DNA of 15,564 bases from Candidatus Woesearchaeota archaeon (GTDB lineage: Archaea; Nanobdellota; Nanobdellia; Woesearchaeales; UBA10200): NCBI GenBank assembly GCA_016180275.1, contig JACPBN010000011.1:1-15564 (forward strand), given 5' to 3'. The notes beneath the pieces were generated by a model, which did no database searches, was not told where the DNA came from, and saw only the letters and a program-made list of their open reading frames with translations. Below, in pieces: positions 5,831 through 11,183 of the stretch. Position 1 is the stretch's first letter. Each line of letters starts with the position of its first letter. The translations under genes were made by a program, and so were the position numbers.

Positions 5831-7261
5831 TCAAGAAATAAAACCATCCTCAATTTTTCTTAGGACATCATTTGAGACAGTATTTACAACATCAAACATA
5901 TTATAAGGACTATCATCACTGTAGTATGCGCAGGGCTTCTCCTTTAAAGTTGTCTTTCGACCATCTGCAAATTCTATAATTATTTCTCCTGGTACAAGAT
6001 AGCTTTCAAAATTTCCAGGGCAATTTGCTTCTAAAGGATAATCTCCATAGCTTACTCCATATTTATTCATCGAAAATTCAATCATTGGAATTATGTGAGT
6101 CATATCATAGTTATAAGTTTCAAGACCTTCTTCTACAAGATTATCTTTAGAGCCAGATATTCCGTATTTTATTTTTTTAAACTGTGAATTTTTTATGTCC
6201 ATGATAATAAGATCTCCATGAACCCAGTCTTTGCGAATATTTGAGTTATCCTGAAATGTCCTAAATTTGATTTGCACTGTATCGATTGAAGATGCATGTT
6301 TGTACCTTGGCAATGTGCTTTCACATTCTGCTCTCTTGAGGAATTTGGTAAATTCAACATAGAATCTTTCTTCAAGCTGCTTTTCTGCAGGAGCAACATT
6401 AGGAGTTCCAGGATAAAATTTAGGACTGCATTCATATCTTTCAAGACACATGTCCTCCACTTTTCCAAGAGTCGCAAGATATATTATATTCCCCTTTCTG
6501 CATTTTACTGTAGTGGAAAATTCCATTTCTTTTACAGGGCTTCTGCTATCAGCTCTCTCGTATCGAAAATGTGCTTCATCACAAATGTCCTTAATACGCT
6601 CATCCTCCTTCCAGAGAGTAAACGATGGACTGCTAAAGATATAATCACTGGTATTTAAAGAACTCTCTATAACAAAATTATTCTCTCTTTCATTATCTCT
6701 TATAATCTGATCATAATGATCTTCAGCTTGGTTTAGATGCTTGTAATGAAAAATCTTTACAGTGAAGAATGATCCACTATAGACTTCCTGTTGAGGTTCA
6801 ATCAGATGAAATCTAAATTCACACATTCTCTCTACTGTATTATTGTATAATACTCCTGAAAAGTCCCAGATCCCGCTATGCTTGTAATCATCAGGAGAAT
6901 AATAGGATTCACAAGTATCTCTTTCTTCAAAGCATGTGAAATCTGAAGAAATAGCTCCTTTTGGGCCTTTTATTACTTCATTACCTTCAACTATCACTTC
7001 ATTTTTCTGAAAGAATTCATAACATCCTCCAGTAGGACCATAGTTAAGGCAGTTCATCCTAGTTCCTGAGGAGGAATCTATGCACTGAGCTATACAGTCC
7101 TCTTCTTTAAATTTAATATCCTCATAGACATTCCCAAATTCATCTTCATAAACATCCTCCCCATAGACATTCCCAGATTCATCTTCATAAACATCCCGCT
7201 CTTCGCATGAAGCAAGTATAATAACAGCAATGAGCAGCAGAACAATCAATCCTTTTTTCAT
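5831..7261 (-). CDS. Putative cysteine-rich secreted lipoprotein, unrecognised
   Basis: The N-terminus MKKGLIVLLLIAVIILASC is a classic signal peptide ending in a lipobox-like LASC, so the protein is probably exported and anchored at the outer face of the membrane by its Cys. A 13-residue acidic tandem repeat (DVYEDESGNVYGE, then DVYEDEFGNVYED) follows directly. The remaining 430 or so residues are hydrophilic with many cysteines (for example CIAQCIDSSSGTRMNC and CFEERDTCESYY), suggesting a disulfide-stabilised extracellular domain. ATG at 7261 is chosen over an in-frame TTG at 7267 because a TATA box lies 27 bases above it, predicting a leaderless mRNA. No family is recognised. The gene is bracketed by two 60-bp direct repeats, which suggests it may be an acquired cassette. 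Confidence 0.8.
   Translation of the reverse strand: MKKGLIVLLLIAVIILASCEERDVYEDESGNVYGEDVYEDEFGNVYEDIKFKEEDCIAQCIDSSSGTRMNCLNYGPTGGCYEFFQKNEVIVEGNEVIKGPKGAISSDFTCFEERDTCESYYSPDDYKHSGIWDFSGVLYNNTVERMCEFRFHLIEPQQEVYSGSFFTVKIFHYKHLNQAEDHYDQIIRDNERENNFVIESSLNTSDYIFSSPSFTLWKEDERIKDICDEAHFRYERADSRSPVKEMEFSTTVKCRKGNIIYLATLGKVEDMCLERYECSPKFYPGTPNVAPAEKQLEERFYVEFTKFLKRAECESTLPRYKHASSIDTVQIKFRTFQDNSNIRKDWVHGDLIIMDIKNSQFKKIKYGISGSKDNLVEEGLETYNYDMTHIIPMIEFSMNKYGVSYGDYPLEANCPGNFESYLVPGEIIIEFADGRKTTLKEKPCAYYSDDSPYNMFDVVNTVSNDVLRKIEDGFIS
7123..7200. repeat. 39-bp tandem repeat inside the lipoprotein gene
   Basis: Two units, 7123-7161 and 7162-7200, are nearly identical and keep the reading frame. They encode 13-residue acidic repeats of the type DVYEDExGNVY just after the lipidated Cys. 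They probably form a spacer between the membrane anchor and the folded domain and could vary in copy number between strains. Confidence 0.75.
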
Positions 7262-7283
7262 TGTCAATCCAAAGAAATGGTAG

Positions 7284-7292
7284 TATTTAAAT
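7284..7292 (-). promoter_or_regulatory. TATA box of the lipoprotein gene
   Basis: ATTTAAATA on the minus strand is centred 27 bases above the ATG at 7261, the spacing seen for the other leaderless genes here. It lies just beyond the lower end of the second 60-bp repeat. Confidence 0.55.
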
Positions 7293-7304
7293 CTTTCTGC
7301 AATG

Positions 7305-7364
7305 TAGTTAGCGACATAAGTAACGCATAAGATTCTGCGTAAAAATATGTTCCTTCCAAAAGTT
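7305..7364. repeat. 60-bp direct repeat, copy 2 (between the lipoprotein gene and the desulfurase)
   Basis: The partner of 5693-5751, in the same orientation. The internal inverted repeat ACGCA (7323-7327) and TGCGT (7336-7340) is conserved although its loop differs by one base in length. It begins 20 bases below the desulfurase stop. Both copies lie downstream of one minus-strand gene and upstream of the TATA box of the next, so a shared terminator, a regulatory site, or the scar of an inserted cassette are all possible. Confidence 0.8.
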
Positions 7365-7384
7365 TTCTAATGCTTATTAGGTTT

Positions 7385-8674
7385 TTATATCTTCCTTAAC
7401 TTCTTCACAGCTTCCTCAACCATCTCTGCACAATAATCAATCTCCTCTTCTGTAGTATATCTGCTTAAAGTAATTCTGACTGAGCCATGCAGCTCAGCTG
7501 CCTTTAGGCCAATTGCTTTCAGGACATGGCTAGGCTCCAGGTTTTTAGAAGTGCATGCACTGCCTGTTGAGACTTCTATGCCATGCGCATCAAGGTATTT
7601 CAATATCTGCTCACCCTCAACAAATTTGAATGAGAAGTGTGCGTTGTTCGGCAATCTTTGCGTAGGATGGCCGTTCAAGGAGGAATCTGGAACTTTATTT
7701 AATATTGAATGGATTAATCTGTCTCGCAATTTTATAATATGCTGAACATCATTCTTCATGTTCTCTTGCGCAATCTCTACAGCTTTAGCAAAACCTATAA
7801 TTGCAGGGATGTTTTCTGTTCCAGGGCGAAAGTTATTTTCCTGTGTGCCGCCGTGCAGTAAAGGCATTAACTTAATGCCTGATTGTCGGTTATTATTTTC
7901 TGTTTTAATCCCATTACTAATGTATAATAACCCAACTCCTTTCGGGCCATGTAATTTGTGTGAACTTGCAGATAAGAAATCCATGCCTATTTTTTTTACA
8001 TCAACAGGTAATTTGCCAAATGTCTGGACTGCATCTGTGTGAAACAAGACACTATGCTTCTTGCATATTTGCGCAATCTCTTCTATTGGCTGCATAGTGC
8101 CGATCTCATTGTTTGCATGCATTATCGAGACAAGAATTGTGTTTGAATTATTTGAATCATTTTTTTGGTTATGAGTTTCATTATTTTCTTTTATTGCTGA
8201 TTCAATATCAGCAGGATTTATTCTGCCAGATTTATCTGCCTTAACATAAGTTACTTCAAAGCCATTCTGCTCGAGAAATTTGCAGGCATTAAGAACGGCA
8301 TGGTGCTCTATTGTGGAAGTTATTATGTGATTTCCTTTGTGTTTAAAAGTATGTGCAGCCTGTTTTATGGCTGTATTTATAGATTCAGTTGCACCTGAAG
8401 TAAAAAATATTTCGCTGGGCTCTGCATTAATAAAATCTGCAATTCTGCTGCGCGCATTCTCAAGAGCATTCTTTGCCTTAATGCCAGAAGTGTGCAGAGA
8501 GCTTGCATTGCCGTAATTATATTTCAACGCTTCACCCATTGCCTGCAATACTTCATCTGCTATCCTGGTTGTTGCTGCATTGTCTAAGTAGATGTGTCTG
8601 TCAAACTGCAATGAAGCTGCACGCAAAGATTCATTGGCATGTTTTTTGGAATCAGGATAAGTTATTTTGCCCAT
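7385..8674 (-). CDS. iscS: Cysteine desulfurase (IscS/NifS family)
   Basis: A PLP enzyme that takes sulfur from L-cysteine as an enzyme persulfide and passes it on for Fe-S clusters and thiolated tRNA. Landmarks: YLDNAATT (29-36), the conserved His pair at 124-125 (IEHHAV), Asp214 and Gln217 (HTDAVQTFGK), the PLP lysine Lys240 in SSHKLHGPKG, GTQENNFRPGTEN (276-288), and the persulfide Cys374 in STGSACTS. The loop after Cys374 has the longer form typical of IscS-type (group I) enzymes. About 27 residues precede the usual start. Asn-rich inserts lie at about 163-178 and 255-266. No iscU or thiI is adjacent, so its sulfur acceptor cannot be read from context. ATG at 8674 follows a TATA box about 29 bases upstream. 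Confidence 0.94.
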   Translation of the reverse strand: MGKITYPDSKKHANESLRAASLQFDRHIYLDNAATTRIADEVLQAMGEALKYNYGNASSLHTSGIKAKNALENARSRIADFINAEPSEIFFTSGATESINTAIKQAAHTFKHKGNHIITSTIEHHAVLNACKFLEQNGFEVTYVKADKSGRINPADIESAIKENNETHNQKNDSNNSNTILVSIMHANNEIGTMQPIEEIAQICKKHSVLFHTDAVQTFGKLPVDVKKIGMDFLSASSHKLHGPKGVGLLYISNGIKTENNNRQSGIKLMPLLHGGTQENNFRPGTENIPAIIGFAKAVEIAQENMKNDVQHIIKLRDRLIHSILNKVPDSSLNGHPTQRLPNNAHFSFKFVEGEQILKYLDAHGIEVSTGSACTSKNLEPSHVLKAIGLKAAELHGSVRITLSRYTTEEEIDYCAEMVEEAVKKLRKI

Positions 8675-8697
8675 AAATCCTTAATTTATAGACGAGA

Positions 8698-8708
8698 GTA
8701 TTTAAAAT
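8698..8708 (-). promoter_or_regulatory. TATA box of the desulfurase gene
   Basis: ATTTTAAATAC on the minus strand is centred about 29 bases from the ATG at 8674. Its upstream end overlaps the left flanking repeat of element B (8705-8712), so the sequence where TFB would bind now comes from element B. Confidence 0.5.
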
Positions 8709-8712
8709 TTAC

Positions 8713-8922
8713 GTACTTGTTTAGCTATAACAACATCAAAGCGGTGGCGACTGCCATTTTATGACGAACACAATTCCACAAAAACTATACTAAGTTGCGA
8801 CGGGCAATACTATTTACTTACAGATTAATTAACTCTGCTCGCAAAACTCTTGTAGTGTCACCAGTGTTCGTCGGCAGTCGCCACTGCTTTATAGGATTTT
8901 ATCACACAAGCTAAACAAATAC
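8713..8922. mobile_element. Palindromic MITE-like element, copy B (210 bp)
   Basis: Terminal inverted repeats are GTACTTGTTTAGCT (8713-8726) and its near-complement at 8909-8922, with 13 of 14 positions paired. The nested hairpin is 8740-8755 paired to 8873-8888 (16 pairs, one G-T), a one-sided 7-base bulge (8756-8762), then 8763-8771 paired to 8864-8872 (9 pairs). The loop carries the 16-base core AAGTTGCGACGGGCAA (8792-8807), identical to copy A, and CACAATTCCA (8769-8778) against CACAAATCCA in A. As in A, the core opens a stem: TTGCGA (8795-8800) with TCGCAA (8839-8844). No coding frame is present. It occupies most of the 343-base gap between the desulfurase gene and the next minus-strand gene. 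Confidence 0.7.
8740..8888. repeat. Nested long hairpin of element B
   Basis: A 25-pair interrupted helix with a single left-side bulge, in the same layout as 234-420. The distal part (GACGAACAC with GTGTTCGTC) differs from copy A (GTTGGCAC with GTGCCAAC) at five aligned pairs, and every change is compensated on the other arm. Confidence 0.75.
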
Positions 8923-8960
8923 AAATTTGCTGGAAATCCATGGGATATCCTTTGCGGATG

Positions 8961-8987
8961 CTCTCGACGCTCGCCGAGAGATCTCGG
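8961..8987. repeat. GC-rich alternative hairpins
   Basis: CTCTCG (8961-8966) can pair with CGAGAG (8975-8980), and CCGAGA (8974-8979) can pair with TCTCGG (8982-8987), so the two hairpins exclude each other. They lie 30 bases below the stop of the 9018 gene, in an otherwise AT-rich gap. A role in ending or stabilising that transcript is possible, but there is no T-run. Confidence 0.4.
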
Positions 8988-9017
8988 AGATATTTGAAAA
9001 CGTCTATCTTTGAAGCG

Positions 9018-9410
9018 TTATCTTTGTTTAAAGTCTGGAGTTTCTACGACAAGTTGCTCAAGTCTTGCGGTCAACTCTATGTAAACCATGTCCCTAACTG
9101 CTTGGTTCGCAATATGGCCATACCTAAGCCCGGTTGAAACCCTGAGAAGCTTATGTTCATTTCGAGTTTTAGTAGGGTCTCTCTTGTCAAAGTAATGAAA
9201 ATTAAAGCCAATCGTCCTGCTGCCCGAATCCGTGGACATGGCATAATCTATATAAGTAAAGACGTCAGGATAGCTCCTGAACGCTCTTCGAGCCATTTCC
9301 CCTAAAGCGTGCCTATTACTGTGTATGTAGGGTCTGAGCCAGTCGGTCGATATTAGTGTGTTGAACTCATCTTCTGAAAGCTTGCCGATGTCAAGCCCAA
9401 GGGCTTCCAA
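9018..9410 (-). CDS. Unrecognised protein; start uncertain, frame open to 9551
   Basis: From TTG at 9410 the frame gives 130 residues, but the same frame stays open up to 9551 (a TAG lies at 9552-9554). The extra 47 codons look coding: a Ser/Thr/Asp-rich stretch with SDAVEVGGGVLISNDPTQS and KPVSLDETEGIEQ. That upstream part has no ATG, GTG or TTG, so the real start is missing, unusual, or destroyed by a frameshift. The body is mixed and soluble (IHSNRHALGEMARRAFRSYP, then TIGFNFHYFDKRDPTKTRNE) without membrane segments, and I recognise no family. Base composition is unlike the neighbours: 9361-9420 has 28 G/C of 60, against 17 of 60 in 10321-10380. A recently acquired gene, perhaps of virus or plasmid origin and partly decayed, is one reading. 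Confidence 0.55.
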   Translation of the reverse strand: MEALGLDIGKLSEDEFNTLISTDWLRPYIHSNRHALGEMARRAFRSYPDVFTYIDYAMSTDSGSRTIGFNFHYFDKRDPTKTRNEHKLLRVSTGLRYGHIANQAVRDMVYIELTARLEQLVVETPDFKQR

Positions 9411-9612
9411 CTGCTCTATACCTTCTGTCTCGTCAAGCGAGACAGGCTTTCTTGATTGTGTAGGATCATTTGAAATGAGGACACCTCCGCCAACCTCAAC
9501 AGCATCTGAACCCGAGGTAGGCGAGTTTTCTTTAAGTAATTTTCGGTCTGCCTAAGTTTTTTGAATAGATAGTAAAGAATATATTTCTTAGAATATATTA
9601 TTTGTTTCAAGA

Positions 9613-9634
9613 GGGGTGAAGCGGAGTCCACCCC
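9613..9634 (-). terminator. Hairpin just below the CPEC protein gene
   Basis: GGGGTG (9613-9618) pairs with CACCCC (9629-9634) around a 10-base loop, 3 bases beyond the stop of the small CPEC gene. It is the strongest local GC stem but is followed only by TCTTG on the minus strand, so a terminator role is tentative. Confidence 0.35.
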
Positions 9635-9637
9635 AAA

Positions 9638-9769
9638 TTAGATCTCGTAAGAGAAGGGACTTAATGTTAAAAAGCCATGATTAAACTCAAAAACATCTAT
9701 GTTAGTGATTCTGTGTGCAGTTCCTTCTCCATTTAATTCAACCTCACATTCAGGACATTGACCACTCAT
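9638..9769 (-). CDS. 43-aa CPEC (half zinc-finger) protein
   Basis: The frame reads MSGQCPECEVELNGEGTAHR and ends FLTLSPFSYEI. The CPEC pair (Cys5 and Cys8) is one half of a zinc site. No second cysteine pair follows, so metal binding would need a dimer or His ligands (His19 and His31 are available). ATG at 9769 is supported by a TATA-like ATTTTAAATA about 26 bases upstream (9790-9799), the same leaderless pattern as in neighbouring genes. It lies about 110 bases below the 300-aa helical gene and about 90 above the odd-start gene. No family is recognised. Coding status rests on the promoter spacing and the clean CPEC start. Confidence 0.55.
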   Translation of the reverse strand: MSGQCPECEVELNGEGTAHRITNIDVFEFNHGFLTLSPFSYEI

Positions 9770-9877
9770 CTTAAGGCTTAAGCCACTTCATTATTTAAAA
9801 TTTTTCCACTTTTTAGCAAGGTTATCGAGGTTCAGATAACTTTAGAAATAATTAAGTTAGCATTCCGAAGAATTTAG

Positions 9878-10780
9878 TTACCTTCTTTCGTGATTATACC
9901 ATTCTCGAAATAAATGGACAAATACCTTAATACTTTGTTCTGACATTACATCAGTTATCTTTTGTATCTTGATTATTTGCCTTACCAAGGTAACAAATTC
10001 TGATCTGTTTACATATTCAAAATCAACAGAGTCGTGGTATGCATAGATGCTTTCAGGTTTGATTTTAGGAGCATTTCCTATGGCATTATGGACTTTGTAT
10101 TTTATAGCATTGAATACGCCACCTGTTAAGTTATAAAGCACACCTCTATTTAATTTGCCTGAAAGTACACTGCCCATCTCAACACTCATTTTCTTATACA
10201 GTTTTCTTTCTGATGAGTCCATTGTTGCAATAATCTTTTCTCCTTTTACCAGATCAATTAGAAGTTGATGAAAGGTGGAAATATCATTTATTTTCGCTAA
10301 GATTGTCTTTTCAACTGCCAGTTCGGATTTTAGCTTATCATTTAGTTTTCTGTATTTCCTAATGTCACTATTCTTCATTTTTTCAGCAATATTTGCTTCT
10401 GATTTTAAAAGAGCATATAAATGGAACAATAATGCATGGACATATTCATATCTTGTATTAATGTATCTCAAGCAGTCTTCTAATCTGTCTGCTCTCCTTA
10501 TTTTTTTAGAATGCTCTATTGCATGTATATTGCTTATTAAATCATCCTCTTCTTTTTCTCCTATCTTAATATCCACTAATTCTGATTTTAATAAACCTAT
10601 GAGTTTTTGCAGATGTGCTTTTCTTTCTCCAAACAGATATGGTAACTTATTTATGATATCTTCTTTCTTAGGTACTGTATCAACATAATCTTTCCATGCC
10701 TTAGCAATAACCTCTTCATCTTTAACAGATTTCTCTGCAATAGAACCAGTAGAACCAAAAAGTCTATTTAATATTCCCAT
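9878..10780 (-). CDS. 300-aa helical cytoplasmic protein, unrecognised
   Basis: The protein starts MGILNRLFGSTGS, a short amphipathic beginning seen in many small-genome archaeal proteins of unknown role. It continues as an almost wholly alpha-helical, Lys/Glu-rich chain. Residues about 40-190 contain long charged helices (for example NDKLKSELAVEKTILAKIND) that may form coiled coils, and there is no membrane segment or signal peptide. A more conserved-looking C-terminal part follows (GVLYNLTGGVFNAIKYKVHN, then an aromatic SVDFEYVNRSEF). ATG at 10780 lies about 25 bases below a TTTATTAATT box (about 10799-10811), suggesting a leaderless mRNA. I recognise no catalytic motif. Scaffold or helical-bundle roles are guesses. 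Confidence 0.75.
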   Translation of the reverse strand: MGILNRLFGSTGSIAEKSVKDEEVIAKAWKDYVDTVPKKEDIINKLPYLFGERKAHLQKLIGLLKSELVDIKIGEKEEDDLISNIHAIEHSKKIRRADRLEDCLRYINTRYEYVHALLFHLYALLKSEANIAEKMKNSDIRKYRKLNDKLKSELAVEKTILAKINDISTFHQLLIDLVKGEKIIATMDSSERKLYKKMSVEMGSVLSGKLNRGVLYNLTGGVFNAIKYKVHNAIGNAPKIKPESIYAYHDSVDFEYVNRSEFVTLVRQIIKIQKITDVMSEQSIKVFVHLFREWYNHERR

Positions 10781-10861
10781 AAGATAAATAAGAGATAACT
10801 AATTAATAAAACTATTCATTTCTAAGCCGCATCTGCAATAAAAATATTTTCAACGTAACTC

Positions 10862-10928
10862 TTAATATGCCAAATCCCTCAGCTTCCTCAAAGCATAATA
10901 CACTTTCATCTTTTTGGCAGACGGCAGA
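10862..10928 (-). other. Out-of-frame continuation of the 70-aa gene
   Basis: After the TAA of the 70-aa frame, the adjacent frame reads NLPSAKKMKVYYALRKLRDLAY and stops at 10862-10864. Removing one T from the run of eight (10931-10938 on the plus strand as A) would join the two frames into a 92-residue protein. Confidence 0.45.
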
Positions 10929-11141
10929 TTAAAAAAAATAAAACAGCATTTTTTCCTGTGCGATATTGTCAAATTCCGTTGTATTATTTGTCGGCATTCT
11001 TTCATTGACAAATATTTTTTTTCCTATCACTGTCTGATTCTTCACTCTTTTAACTTCAATATTTTTCTGAATGACATATTCCTTAAAGCCATCAAACTCA
11101 TTTAATCTTCTGTTATTTTTTGCATTAGTTAATTTTATCAT
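10929..11141 (-). CDS. 70-aa small basic protein, probably frameshifted at a T8 run
   Basis: The frame begins MIKLTNAKNNRRLNEFDGFKE, is rich in Lys, Asn and charged residues, and ends abruptly in EKMLFYFF at a run of eight T residues (minus strand) followed by TAA. The next frame carries 22 further protein-like residues, so the true product may be about 92 residues. A sequencing or assembly error, slippage at the homopolymer, or a genuine broken gene would all give this picture. The start lies 42 bases below the Ca2+-ATPase stop, on the same strand, so co-transcription is possible. A poor TATA-like AAAAAATAATA also precedes it. No family is recognised. Confidence 0.45.
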   Translation of the reverse strand: MIKLTNAKNNRRLNEFDGFKEYVIQKNIEVKRVKNQTVIGKKIFVNERMPTNNTTEFDNIAQEKMLFYFF

Positions 11142-11183
11142 TTTTTAATACTGGACCCTATTATTTTTTTCAGATCATTCTGC

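Larger units (their letters stand above)
8705..8930. repeat. 8-bp direct repeats flanking element B
   Basis: AAATTTAC (8705-8712) and AAATTTGC (8923-8930) match at 7 of 8 positions and directly abut the terminal inverted repeats of element B. The single mismatch suggests an older insertion than copy A, whose 8-bp repeats are identical. Confidence 0.65.

Noticed and set aside
9416..9631. 71-codon minus-strand frame above the 9018 gene (begins GTG)
   Set aside because: It overlaps the better-looking frame that continues the 9018 gene, crosses the 9613-9634 hairpin, and its translation looks like an out-of-frame reading of that gene.
10275..10688. 137-codon plus-strand frame inside the 300-aa helical gene
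   Set aside because: Phe/Ser-rich shadow of a Lys/Glu-rich coding strand.
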